Below, one piece after another: positions 32,008-42,958 of a stretch of DNA of 64,000 nucleotides; the first letter of the stretch is position 1, and each line of letters opens with the position of its first letter. Made by a program: the position numbers and the translations under genes. Source of the stretch: Rhyacophila brunnea (taxonomy: Eukaryota > Arthropoda > Insecta > Trichoptera > Rhyacophilidae); the NCBI GenBank assembly GCA_022495005.1, contig JAGYXB010001103.1, forward strand, positions 1 to 64,000, given 5' to 3'. The notes beneath the pieces were generated by a model. That model was not told the DNA's origin and did no database searches. It worked only from the letters and a program-made list of their open reading frames with translations.

Positions 32008-32688
32008 GTTAACGGCCCACATGCTCGTCGTAGGTAAAAATTGAGTTTTTATTGTATTTTCAAACCATGATCCTGGACACTCCTTAAACGTTGTAGATAA
32101 TCTATTTATATAATTTTGAAGCCTTATTATCCTTTATATTTATTTTAAACATTTGATGACTGCATAAAGTATTTTTGTTACATAAAATAGTATTTTTTTA
32201 AACCTCTCGCTCTAATGTTTTAGAATATAGTCATATTTCGGTACATGAATGTGCAGTGCTGTTATGATTTTTTACATTTATTAATTTTTAATCGCATTTA
32301 TAAAACCATTAGTATAATTTATGACGAAATAATTTTAGTAAAATATTTACGATAAAAAATTATATTGATAATCTCTGTGATCCCAAATTTGACAAGAATT
32401 AGGCATTTTATTATTCAAAAAACCGAAGATTAACACATTTGAAGTTGATTCTAAAGATACTTAAACTAATAAGATATATAATAATTAAAAAGATACTAGA
32501 AGCTATGTCTTTGACCATTCAAGTGTGATAAACATCTTATGAATAATGATTGCTTTATAATAATTATTGACCTAAGAATAAGGTAGTGTTTTTTGGAAAT
32601 ACGCCTTTTCTTTTGTCATTCCCCAGTGGTTAAGCTACAACATACGGCCGTAGCCATAAATTGACAAACTATAATTGAAGTAGGGAGT
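32008..32688. repeat. Dispersed repeat E, copy 1 (about 680 bp)
   Basis: From GTTAACGGCCCACATGCTCG to GAAGTAGGGAGT this is nearly identical to 57997-58648, with a few small indels. Both copies begin and end at the same points, so it is a discrete element and not a large segmental copy. It is AT-rich and non-coding and lacks clear terminal inverted repeats. Confidence 0.85.
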
Positions 32689-32817
32689 AAAATGATATTG
32701 ACGCTAATATTTGAACATGTACCGTTTAAAAAAAAAATTTAAAAATTTCGGTTAGGTACATGTTCAAACACGCGCGTTAACATAATTTTACTCCCTACTT
32801 TAATTATGGTTTGTCAA
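32661..32817. repeat. Inverted repeat at the end of repeat E
   Basis: TTGACAAACTATAATTGAAG and, reversed from the right side, TTGACAAACCATAATTAAAG continue together through TAGGGAGTAAAAT.AT.TT.ACGC to a loop near TTTGAACATGTACC, giving arms of about 65 bases. The left arm is also the 3' edge of repeat E at both of its locations. Confidence 0.75.
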
Positions 32818-32837
32818 TTTTTTTTGAGTTTGTCACA

Positions 32838-32970
32838 TCACGGAGGATTTACTTTGGTCATTATAACGTACCCATAATATAATAGAATGTTATCGTGGAA
32901 ATTTTGCCCCAAATTGATTACCAGCCTGCCTCACCATACTTTTATATAACCTGCCGCCCCTAGATTTATA
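32838..32970 (-). repeat. Dispersed repeat D, copy 2
   Basis: Reversed, it reads CTAGGGGCGGCAGGTTATAT... GGTAATCAATTTGGGG... GGGTACGTTATAATGACC... AAAGTAAATCCTCCGTGATG, matching 19045-19200. Confidence 0.7.
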
Positions 32971-33910
32971 CATATGCAGGTTTTTGTGTTTCTTGATAGT
33001 TTAGAACGTGTCTATGTAGACAATTACATGACCTGTTAATGCTTACGGTCATGTTTTAAAACACAAAATAATATAATAACATTATTTAGTTTAGCTGCTA
33101 GGTTGAACAAGACAACGGCATTTTCCGTTTAAGTCTAATATACTTTTATTATTACCTCAAATCGGGGTTAAATGGTACCATAAATCAACACTCCATACAA
33201 CAATCAATGATATTAATACTTACACAATCTAGTATATGACATAAAAGCAAGGATGAAAAACAAATCATAGATCGTTGAAGAATATTGAAAACATACACAA
33301 GAATTCTGGAACATAAATATAAATCCGTGTAGGAATAAAAAAATTAATTATGTTACCGATGTATGTATTATTATTAGCCATAATAATGACCAAGTATACA
33401 TAATTTGATGAAATGAATGTAGAGCATCTTGTTTGAAAATAGAACGTTGTACCTACCTAAGACGTTCGAAAATGTAATCTATTTGCTGATAGTCCGAAAA
33501 CATATTATTTTAAATATGGTAAACCTGAAAATAGCTGTGTAGTTAGTTATACCTATTGATTATTGAACGATTGACGTATACATTTATTATTTATACGTTC
33601 ACTTTTATTCCGATACATTATTATGACGGACAATAATTACGCTAGTAAGGGGGAAAACTTAAAAAGCGAAGCTTTAAGCCGCTCTCGTCACCTGAGAGTT
33701 ATTTCCGGCAACAGTTTCCCGCCAAAAATAGCACCTGCCCGCTTCCCGTTGCGCGCATTAAATGACCTTTACGCGGGAAAAACAAACCGTGACAGATGTA
33801 AAAACAAACAGTCCTGTCGTGTATAATATAACGGGACAAATCCACATATTGTCGAGTCCAGTTCAAAAGTGACACAACTCAAATAAACAGTAATGGTTGT
33901 CTTTTTCTCG
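32971..33910. other. Unassigned stretch with a GC-richer patch
   Basis: AT-rich to about 33600. The patch 33640-33800 (CCGCTCTCGTCACCTGAGAG, TTCCCGCCAAAAATAGCACC) has a 67-codon frame at 33623-33826 that I cannot assign; it could be conserved non-coding host DNA. Confidence 0.4.
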
Positions 33911-34216
33911 GAACAGATGACTAGCTATTCCAAGAATTCCCAACCTTATTTACATCAGGAGAACAACATCAACATGCAACGGTGGGAGGTCGTGTGACTA
34001 GAAGTCGGGAGTATGCGTTGGAAGAAGGCGTATCACGTGGCTGGCTAATCTTCGTGAATGGTAGAACAGATGACTAGCTATTCCAAGGATTCCCAACCTT
34101 ATTTTCATCAGGAGAACAACATCAACATGCAACGGTGGGAGGTCGTGTGACTAGAAGTCGGGAGTATGCGTTGGAAGAAGGCGTATCACGTGGCTGGCTA
34201 ATCTTCGTGAATGGTA
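33911..34216. repeat. Tandem duplication of a 153-bp unit
   Basis: Two units (33911-34063 and 34064-34216) beginning GAACAGATGACTAGCTATTC and ending TTCGTGAATGGTA are almost identical; the visible differences are near CCAAG.ATTCCCAACCTTATTT.CATC. The unit contains hAT-terminus-like TTCCCAACCTTATTT and the block GGAGGTCGTGTGACTAGAAG, which recurs once at 60060. Confidence 0.92.
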
Positions 34217-34725
34217 CGTAGGTATGTGTAATTATCCACACGGTATCCTCCTACGAGTGTTGGAAGATGGATGAAGAAGTATTTTTTAAGTTACCCTTAT
34301 TAATGGGGTGCACAGACTTTTAAATAATAATAATAATATGCTCTATTGTATAGAACAAACCTTTTTTCCTGTCGATCCTCCGCGGTTTGGCAAACTCCAC
34401 CTCGGTCTGGGCCAGTCTCTCAGCCGGCTGAAGCATCTTCTGGCTTCGTATCTTCGTTCCTCGTTACCACTTCACCTGGTCAGCATCAGCCGTGGAAATG
34501 GGCAACGAAAACTATTCTAAACCTCGTATCTGAACACTGTGTCAATGTTAATTCGACTATCTTCACTTTTTATCACCAGTGTTCAAGTTGCAGTAACTGT
34601 TAATGATTTCCATTTATAACACTTTACTATTGGATAGATTAAGCTTTATCTTCTATTGAAGAAAGAAGTGTGACATGTTATGTATTATAAAAATATAAAT
34701 CGGTAGACACGTAACGTTGTCTCCA
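34217..34725. other. Unassigned stretch with overlapping frames
   Basis: Segment 34350-34600 is less AT-rich and open in two + frames (34308-34520 and 34346-34603). Neither resembles a known protein, and overlapping frames of equal length argue that both are chance. Confidence 0.4.
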
Positions 34726-34733
34726 CAGAACAG

Positions 34734-35291
34734 ATAATAAATAGAATACCGATAGACTATATCGTCTCTGTTCTGGCAGAACATACTAACTGGAGTATAA
34801 GTACTAGTTTTGAGTAATTTGACTTTGAAGTTGTTAAAATGTTTGAAATGGTCTATCATGTGAGTTTATTAAGTAATCGTAAAAAGGATGACTTTAAAAT
34901 AAAGACTGTTTATTTATTAAGAAGGTTTCCAGACGGTAAAGTTTGAAATAAGGAACATTTTGGTATAACTAACTCAATATGTCATTTTTTCGAATTAGTG
35001 TCTTCTGCCAGAACAGTGACGATATTCAATACGTCGCAACTCGATGCAGGGTTTTGACTGTGTGAGTGTCCTACAAAAATGATGCACGCATTATGCACGT
35101 GCAATAGTGTGTGTAATACACCAACATTAAATGAGCGTAAATGCGTAAACCGAGAGCAGTTTTTAGTATTCGACGTAAAACGTATCTTAGCACGTGTGTA
35201 AGTTTAACCCGGGTTCTTCCTTACTCGAGTCGGTTACCTGCTTCGCCTTACCCGTTATGTATTTCAGTTCCCAATATTTCTGAGTTCCCTG
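34734..35291. mobile_element. hAT-2 MITE copy 3, split by a nested MITE, TSD GTTGTCTC
   Basis: Begins CACAGAACAGATAATAAATA and ends TCTGAGTTCCCTG, with GTTGTCTC exactly on both sides. At GATAGACTATAT the CGTCTCTG MITE intervenes; the rest resumes at ATATTCAATACGTCGC, a site that is single (CAATATTCAATACG) in copy 2. Removing the insert restores about 295 bp. Confidence 0.93.
34763..35021. mobile_element. CGTCTCTG MITE, copy 2, nested in hAT-2
   Basis: Termini CGTCTCTGTTCTGGCAGAA and reversed CGTCACTGTTCTGGCAGAA. Flanking ATAT is present on both sides, and the empty site is visible in the hAT-2 copy at 27043, so the 4-bp duplication is shown directly. Confidence 0.95.
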
Positions 35292-35618
35292 GTTGTCTCC
35301 AATAACTTTGCTCCTGTTAAAGATCTAAAATTGATTACTGCTAACATTTACAGAGCCGACGGCACTTAAAGGAAAAGAATTAATATAATAATGTACCTAA
35401 TACAGGAAAAATCCAAAATGGCGTCTGATGTTGATACACGGTTTCGTAAGCCGTTCTTCTCTGACAACTATCCGCCCGAGGAAGTTGCTCAACACAACGT
35501 GTTTGATTAAGTGCAATCTAACCATGTACAATAATTATCCCGTTATTTATTTATTTAAGAAAACAAAACAAATCATGATTCGTGACGTTCACAACATGAG
35601 ATTTTCATTATAACAAAT

Positions 35619-35873
35619 CGTCTCTGTTCTGGCAGAACACACTAACTGGAGAATACTAGTTTTGAGTAATTTGACTTTGAAGTTGTAAAAATGTTTGAAA
35701 TGGTCTATCATGTGAGTTTATTAAGTAATCGTAAAAAGGATGACTTTAAAATAAAGACTGTTTATTTATTAAGAAGGTTTCCAGACGGTAAAGTTTGAAA
35801 TAAGGAACATTTTAGTATAACTAACTCAATATGTCATTTTTTCGAATTAGTGTCTTGTGCCAAAACAGTGACG
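35619..35873. mobile_element. CGTCTCTG MITE, copy 3 (4-bp TSD AAAT)
   Basis: Same 255-bp family with AAAT directly on both sides. The right terminus has two changes (TTGTGCCAAAACAGTGACG). Confidence 0.92.
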
Positions 35874-35949
35874 AAATATTACTCTCACAAGAGAGAAGAC
35901 AAATAATAATAATAAAAAACATAAATAATTTTAAACAATAAAATACAAC

Positions 35950-36480
35950 AAAATGTAAAGTACATCATTGAAAATGTCTATGTCTTTTAGGGAGCGCATT
36001 AACTAGTATTTCACCCCTCGCTAATGGTGCCTGATAAGCTTGACTCGAGAAAAAAGTTCTGACCCAGAATAAGTCATGGCTGCGCTGCGACCACGTAAGT
36101 AATTGACAGGTGCATATAAAATTCAACTCTTTAGGACGCCAGGATTAGAAACCATCCCTCGTGATAGCAGGCAAAAATGTTTCAAGAGCGAGACGTGACC
36201 TACAAGATTCAAGAAAGTGAAGAGTAAGCATGCCTTGTAGAAAGGCAGTCGGAAAGTAATCGTTTGACGAATAATTAAAAGGAAACTAGTTGTATGTCTT
36301 AAAATAAAGACATCGAAAAAAATTCTTCTGGACGCACTCTAAAATAAGCTTGTAGGAAATTTCATAATTCCTCCAGATAATACATCCATATCCGAGAATA
36401 CTATGCACTAACGAGACGTAGAGTGCGCATATGACATTTAGATTCTTGAATGGTTTGGCTTGCCGCATGAACAAATCCTA
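35950..36480 (-). pseudogene. Old Jockey/CR1-like LINE C-terminal remnant
   Basis: The - strand frame 36474-36286 reads VSLVHSILGYGCIIWRNYEI and ILECVQKNFFRCLYFKTYN, matching in order the SLVRSRLESGSIVWAPHQ...VQKKFLRLLYLRLYG segment of the LINE at 28584. Further - strand pieces (DYFPTAFLQGMLTLHFLESC) follow towards 36150. The sequence is strongly diverged and frame-broken. Confidence 0.75.
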
Positions 36481-36544
36481 GAAACTTACTTGCATGAATT
36501 TCTTGCCTTGTGTCAGCATTTAATTGTGTTTTATATTAATTTAT

Positions 36545-36690
36545 AGTATATACGCGAAGCTACAGGATCCTGGTATGACCTAGAATGATGCAAGAAGATT
36601 GACTAGCGACAGGAATTCTTGGAGGCATCGTGTAGTATCGATATGCTCCAGCTAAGAGGCGGACATGGCCGAAGAAGAAGAAACATTAGG
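36545..36690 (+). pseudogene. LINE 3' tail fragment (RRLASDRDSWRRRV family)
   Basis: GCGACAGGAATTCTTGGAGG and ATATGCTCCAGCTAAGAGGC match the end of the reverse-transcriptase frame at 45020-45130. It ends in GAAGAAGAAGAAA. Only the last codons of the protein and the 3' tail are present, and the frame is broken. Confidence 0.7.
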
Positions 36691-36789
36691 TATAATATGT
36701 GCTGCATTGTAATTATCATATCTATATATAGTCACATACATATTTAGATAACTGTATACTAAAAGACAATAGAACTATATTGTTTATAG

Positions 36790-37745
36790 CAGTGGCGAAG
36801 GGTGGAGGTAGGCCGTTGAAATCCGCCATAAGTAGTGCACACTAAATTATGTAAGTTACACATATTTGTTTTCATTGAAATAAGACTACAGTTTATAGAT
36901 GATGTTGATTAGTTTTTAAAATTCAATGAAACCCTGCGAAACCAAGCCATAATAGATAATAGTCAAAAAATACTTCATTATCTATAAAATATCTAAAATT
37001 TAGCATTTAAATCATACATAACTTTGAATATGTTATAGAATATTTTTTATCTATTATAGTTTGGTTTAGACAGAGCTTAATAAATTTAAAAAAAAAAGAA
37101 ACCAACAATATAATATTGTATAATATGTATTCTTAAGACGGTACTTCAGTGAAACGGCCAATAATTTTCAACTATAGGTGCGACGAAATTTCGGACTGGC
37201 TGGCAATCGGAGAGCGAAAGTCGAGCTGAGAACACGTCAATTTGTTTTGTGATGGCGACGGGGGAATTAATTATTCTTAAATCGTGTAAAGATGACTAAA
37301 AAACGTTACCCATTTACTTGAAAAAAGAAAACATGTCAATGAATATATCATTATTATTAGTAATAGAACAATAAACATAACATTAAATGGACGCATGTTG
37401 ACTTTTTATGACAAATTATGTTTTGTTCTGCACGCGTCATTTGCACAATCTTCGCGTCGCGTAGTCACGATCGTTTTAGACCGTGCCCCAGCTAAAATAT
37501 AGCCTTAATCCAACGAAAACAAATAAGTATGAATGAAAAAGTGTGCACAATTTTGTCGTAGGTATCACCCAAAATATACCAAAACTAGTATGATTTGGTT
37601 TAGGCATGGTTTAATTGATTTTTAAACACTAACCAATAACATTTGTAATTTGTAGTTCAATGAAAACAAATACGTATGACTAACAAAGTTTAATGTGCAC
37701 TTTTTATGTCGGATCTTAACGGCCTACCTCCACCCTTCGCTACTG
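36790..37745. mobile_element. hAT-1 foldback element with nested TTAA MITE
   Basis: CAGTGGCGAAGGGTGGAGGT to CCACCCTTCGCTACTG. Flanking octamers GTTTATAG and GCTTCTAG agree at six of eight bases. Without the 368-bp insert it is about 584 bp, the same as the copy at 61273. Confidence 0.88.
37137..37504. mobile_element. TTAA-target MITE, copy 2, nested in hAT-1
   Basis: Lies between TTAA at 37133-37136 and 37505-37508. GACGGTACTTCAGTGAAACG start; right end reversed GGCTATATTTTAGC. The uninterrupted hAT-1 copy at 61600 has the single site (GTAGTTTTAATCCAACG), so the insertion and its TTAA target can be read directly. Confidence 0.9.
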
Positions 37746-39820
37746 GCTTCTAGTAATAACATGCACCCTACGTTAAATGAACGTTGTGGTGTATAATGGT
37801 AACATTTAAGTTAAGTACCTAAATATAAAATGCTACAAAATTCTATTAAGACAAGACGTCTGATAAGAGCTCCCCAACAAAGTTGTCGTAACTAAACATC
37901 TCACTTAGCTTACAATATTCAAGCGCCTTACTTTTAAGATAATACAGTTTCCACGTGTTAGAAAGAACACATGCAATATAAAGGCTCGGAGCTTTAAAAG
38001 ACCATAGCAATACCGTAAAAGCTTTCGCCTCGGTTTATTGTTTACTTCTACAATCCGAAAGCCTTTATTATTCCGTAGCAGAGATTTTACGCCGCCAACT
38101 TAAGGGTTGGTAATAAATGTCCGGTCTACTCCGCTATAAAGAAGGGTGTTAAACGGTTACGCATGGGTAAATAATTTAGTGGCACGACCCTGACGAGGGT
38201 ATTCCTTTGCCGCTTTTACTTACGCGTTCGCCTATCCTGCATCCCTTGCCGGCGAGTTTATCTCGGATAAAATAAATAAAACAGATATATTTTAACGCTA
38301 TTCAGACTGATTTGTATCCTTAAGTGTCAAACGCAGAAGGGATAATCCGCCGCGTGATTTTGACGCCGCGATATCACCAGTTGCTATGATAATAAATCGA
38401 TTACCATAAGGATTTCAATTGGAATTTGGATCTAGTTCTGGTGGTCAGTTACTATCAGGGCGATCTACATTTTATTAACTACTGCCCTAAACTATTTATT
38501 CAGCGGATCTGTTGGCGCGTTTAAGAACGTGAAGGCCCAAGATTGATTTTGACATCACACCCCACGATACAAAATAAAGACAAACCCTAAATTCTGATTA
38601 CCAACGTACTAGAAAATATCAATGTATCACATTTCTAGACATCCTCTGACCAAAAGTAATTATTATCGAAGATGACATCGATGACAAGTAATATTAGCGG
38701 TTTATTTTTTTGTTTATCATGTGAGTTAGTTAGTTACAGGTATTTTCTTATGCTTTGGGTAATATTGTATACTGAATTTGCGAGAAATTTGAAAAATTGG
38801 TATGGTTTAAATATTTTTGATTTTAGGTTCCCCATCTTCACCGTCAAATATGTACAGCCGTGGATATGCAGGGCCGCCTTCCATAAGGCTTAAAAAGTGT
38901 CTGAAATAAAAGATTTTCCGTCCTTACTCTGCTATCCTGAGACGAAGCCGCACGGAACTGGTGTAACAACCATGCACCGTGGTGCTTAAAGAAAGAATTT
39001 AAAGAGAAACATAATGACTGCTTTGAACTGTTTCAAAACCCCTTTTAAATCTTCTGACGAATCAATTGCATCATCTGCATCCAATAAAATCGAGTTGCGA
39101 AATTTTCGTAAAAAATAAAAGTAGGAATGTCTTTCCTTGAGAACGCTTACTTTGTGTCACTTCATAATGTGGTTGACGTTGTGTCGTCTTCGAGTAATAC
39201 TATTATTATGCCATCATTGGTCACTGGAATACTTAAGTAGGTGGAAAAGGTACAGATCGGCTTGCGAACATGAACACTGAGAACACGAGAGACAGGTGGC
39301 TAGACGTCTTTATGGTGCTGGGGGAAGATGCTCCGAATTACCTGTATGTATGTACAACCATACGCAAGAACGACTATATCTCAAATGAGCTACACATTCA
39401 GGAGACGTTAGGCGTAAGACAAATACTTAGTTACTTTGACAATATTAATCACTGGTAATTTCGGTGGACGAAAAGATGACGAGGAAGGATTCTGACCGGC
39501 CGAAGTGATCTTTATTTCAAATTTAACGAAATTAAAAATTAAACTATGAAGAAGTTTGAGCACATTTAACAACGAACTACCATTTTTTTTAAATTATCAG
39601 ATTCAAAATAATGGTTCTCCAACTGCCGTCGGTATATTTTTAAATCTCGACAGCGGCAAACTAAACCGATTAATATGTAGGTATCTAAGAAAATATATTA
39701 ATATGTAGATATACGAGTATATCTACTTAAATATTATATTCAAACTGATGTGTAGAATATTTTTGTTATAAAAATTAATGTGTTAATTGAAAATGAATAA
39801 ACAAAAAATCTATTCTAATA
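37746..39820. other. Long stretch without recognised repeats
   Basis: Composition is mixed and includes moderately GC-rich, possibly single-copy DNA at about 38030-38250 (GTGGCACGACCCTGACGAGG). A 62-codon frame at 39270-39458 (NTENTRDRWLDVFMVLGEDA) is unassigned. This is one of the better places in the window to look for conserved host non-coding sequence. Confidence 0.4.
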
Positions 39821-39852
39821 ATTAATTTAAATTTTGTTCTTTTCCATTAGAA

Positions 39853-39910
39853 GTTTTTGTGACCCAGGGTTTTGCTTTTCGGTATCTTCGGGCACTGTGT
39901 ACAATTCACC
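39853..39910 (-). repeat. Fragment related to the foldback at 52980
   Basis: GACCCAGGGTTTTGCTTTTC, GGTATCTTCGGGCACTGTGT matches, reversed, the right arm of the element at 53325-53375 (ACACAGTGCCTGAAGATACC, GAAAGGCGAAACCCGGGTC). Confidence 0.6.
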
Positions 39911-40540
39911 AATAGAAAATGGAAACACCGACATAAAGTATCGTCAAATATTATCGTTAAAAGTACTGAAATAGAAAAGTATAAAGTTTAAATCAATTAG
40001 AATTTAAATTCAAGTAACCTCAGTCGAGACTGCGTCAATTTCAAATTTTAAATGTCGTTAAAATAATACCATACACCTACATAATACACACAAATTGTAA
40101 AATATCTACGTTTATAATTGATATTATTAATAACATTAAATACATTTAATACAATTCGTAAAAAAAACAACTAGGTATAATTGATGCATTTATTGAGAAC
40201 GACGAATTTTTGACGTTTTATAAATAAAACTTATCCTTCATAATTGTAAAGATCTCATATTACTTGTAATAATTAAAAAATAATTTCAATTTAATTGTTT
40301 TGACATTTAAAATACAAACGACAAATTATTAGCGGTTCGATGTTTTTAGGGAAAATAAAATAAGTACCTAACTACTAAAATGGACTTGTAAAATATGAAA
40401 TGACCATACGTCGCATATTATGATAACATTTTTTTATTGATTTAAAAGCGTTATTAATCGAATTTAAAATAGTTTAATAACTAGGTAATTTATTTTTAGT
40501 CAATTACCTTCCTTTCCTCTTTTCACTGAATAGTGTTGGG

Positions 40541-40870
40541 AACATTAGTAGTTAGAGGTTGCTCGAGAAATAATCAGAAAAGGCCAATCTCGAGAAACTA
40601 ATAATTTTAACTAGAATTTCGAGAAAACGTTAACGTGATTATAGATAGATTTTAACCACACTAAGCTGCCGACAGCAATGAGAATTTTTTAAAAAATCGC
40701 AAAAGATTCAATTTAAAAGAAGCTCTCGATAAATTAAATTTATCGGTAAACAAATTTTAGACCGAAAAAAAACGATAAGCAGAGGTAATTTCGTAATAAA
40801 TGTCGAGAATTTTCGAGAAATCAAGAAACCAATATAAAATTCTCGAGAAAACAAATATTATTAATTTCGA
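40541..40870. mobile_element. Possible hAT remnant with TCGAGAAA repeats
   Basis: TAGTGTTGGGAACATTAGTA resembles a TAGNGNTGGGAA hAT terminus, and the interior repeats CTCGAGAAA or TCGAGAAA about seven times, as sub-terminal binding sites do. The opposite terminus was not found. Confidence 0.4.
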
Positions 40871-40961
40871 AATTTCTTTTATGTGTTTACTATCACAATT
40901 CATGGAGAAAATGCATTGAACCTACTATTAATTTAATTAAATAAAACGCCAATTTTTACCG

Positions 40962-41033
40962 TAATATCTGGACCGGTTTCGTCCGCCTTGAAGATGTCCG
41001 TCTGAGGCGGACGAATCCCCGGTCCAGATATTA
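40962..41033. repeat. 72-bp hairpin
   Basis: TAATATCTGGACCGGTTTCG then TCCGCCT pairs with AGGCGGA then CGAATCCCCGGTCCAGATAT, leaving a 16-base loop (TGAAGATGTCCGTCTG). Only a few mismatches. It is GC-rich in very AT-rich surroundings. It may be the collapsed ends of a deleted inverted-repeat transposon or a structured RNA. Confidence 0.85.
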
Positions 41034-41039
41034 AATAAT

Positions 41040-41665
41040 ACAAGTGGAATAAGTACGATCAAAATTTGTGTTTTAGTAATTTAAATTATTAATTCTTAAT
41101 GTCGACTAGGAGTCAATAGAATAACAATGTTTATAGTTTCCAGAATATTAATAAACAAAATTAAAATTTATAAAATTGAGTGAGGGGTGCTTGGAGGGAG
41201 TTTATTTAAATTATCTAACATGAAAAAAACACATTTAATATAATATTAGAATCATGGCGTACAAAAAACCTTTAGGGTGATATATGAATAAAGTGAATAT
41301 ATGTAAGATATATGTATATGTAATATATAAGATATATATGTAAGATATGTCAATTAAAGTGATAGTATCCGGTAAAGTTCGTAGCGCCCCGTAATTAAAA
41401 TTGACTAAACAGTACTTAGCGTTAGGTACTCTTTGTCGTGGTTGGAATAATACTTAGACAGTCTTATTGAACTTATGTTGAGGTTTTAGATGTCAATAAA
41501 TAGTGGCAATATTGTATGCATTCATTCATAGTACACGTGCTTTACGAGAAGTGACCGCAAACTGCTACGATTTTGAAGAGATGGATGTTATTGAAATCGT
41601 TAAAGGGTTAAACACCATAGGGCATAGGCAGTGAGGAAAAATCAACCACAGCTAACATAGTAAAA
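41040..41665. other. AT-rich stretch with ATATGTAAGATAT-type simple sequence
   Basis: A degenerate microsatellite of ATATATGTAAGATATATG units lies at about 41278-41350. Nothing else recognised. Confidence 0.5.
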
Positions 41666-41667
41666 TG

Positions 41668-41722
41668 AATTAACTATTTTTTTTATTCAACGAATAATTC
41701 ACAAGTTTTAAGAATTTAATAT
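41668..41722 (-). mobile_element. SINE-B tail fragment
   Basis: TTTTTTTTATTCAACGAATA then ATTCACAAGTTTTAAGAATT is the reversed 3' end of SINE-B; the head is missing and another SINE-B begins in the opposite orientation a few bases on. Confidence 0.6.
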
Positions 41723-41735
41723 TCTATAACTAAGT

Positions 41736-42020
41736 AATAGTAACTCAATTTGGAAAGTGCTTCAGAGAGTATTAACCCATAGCTTACGGGCCGCACAAAA
41801 TTGTGTTTTTGCTAATTACTTTTCAAATGCAAATTAACACGTTAATTACAAAATTAATTAAAAGGGCCCGTAAGCATTGTGTTAAGAGCCGTTAGTTAAA
41901 ATTTGTCGCAATTAAGTATGTCGCCTATATCATAGTGGTATATTTATGTGCATGGGCGCGAAACCCGAGAGATGAAGGTTCGATTTTTACTGGGTGTCTT
42001 ACTTTTTTCAAAAAGATTTT
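41736..42020 (+). mobile_element. SINE-B with nested short hairpin element
   Basis: Begins ACTCAATTTGGAAAGTGCTT, contains ATTTGTCGCAATTAAGTATG, a tRNA-like head (ATAGTGGT, GCATGGGCGCG, B box AGGTTCGATTTTTAC) and GTGTCTTACTTTTTTCAAAA. The same order is seen reversed at 60735-60973. A 94-bp inverted-repeat insert interrupts the 5' part. Confidence 0.72.
41782..41875. mobile_element. Short GCTTACGGGCC hairpin element inside SINE-B
   Basis: GCTTACGGGCC at the left and GGGCCCGTAAGC at the right are inverted repeats; the middle is AT-rich and partly self-complementary (AATTAACACGTTAATT). The SINE-B copy at 60735 lacks it. Confidence 0.65.
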
Positions 42021-42958
42021 TTTCTATCGGTTATAATATATTTTCTCAAAAGTGTTTTCAAATTAATTTAGAAAGAGGATTCAACTCACACACGTGCACA
42101 GGTGACCAAATTTAGTAAAACAATTTCAAACGTTAATATGTGTTATGATATCAAAAAATAATATCACTTATCCAAAATAATGTCGATATTTATTTATGTT
42201 TATTAATGTGTCTAGTAATTGAAGGAGGACAAGTTAGGCCAAAACTTAATAAAACATACCGTGTCCATGGGGTATCATCCAAGGTTCCCATGCAAACTTT
42301 AGAGTTTAGACTTTAGACGTTCAACCTGAACCACGATCGAGTCAGTTTAATCTACAATGATTCAGAATGAGCAGATTAATAGATTGATAAACTGAATCGT
42401 ATAATTTGTATATATTTATAATTTTCGCGACAAACACAGGTATTGAACGTGTACAATTATTTTTCATACAAAGCAATTACACATTTAAATTCTGTACCTA
42501 TGTAGTGATGGGAAAACTAATCCGAACACATTTTTTTATTATTATGTAGCTTGTACTCGTTTCGTCCTCAACACCTCAATTGATAATATATAACATATTT
42601 TTAAATGTAACATGCAATCAGACCGTCTGAAAAAATATAAATATTAATATTGACGTAATCAAAAGGTACAAGTGCACTTTTACGAGAAATGAGTGTAAAA
42701 ATCCATACAGCACAACTATTTTTCAATATATTCAATAATCACTGACAGATTATCGCGTAGGGCAAAAATCGTAAGGGGATCTCCAAACATATCATAAAAT
42801 ACAATTAACACATTAATCTGTTAACGCAATAAAATAAACTTTTACATAATAGGGTAAATTTAAAAAAAAAAAAAAAATTTCTTTACGTTTATGTATCTAT
42901 CGTAGAGGTACTCAAAATTATGGTTTCCACGTATCTTAAATCACCACTGGTGATATTG
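42021..42958. other. AT-rich stretch, possible lone hAT terminus
   Basis: TAGTGATGGGAAAACTAATC at 42503 looks like a hAT left end of the TAGNGATGGG group but no partner is found. The rest is unassigned. Confidence 0.4.

Noticed and set aside
39270..39458. 62-codon frame NTENTRDRWLDVF...
   Set aside because: Too short, no recognisable domain, no splice context I can support; kept only as part of an unassigned region.
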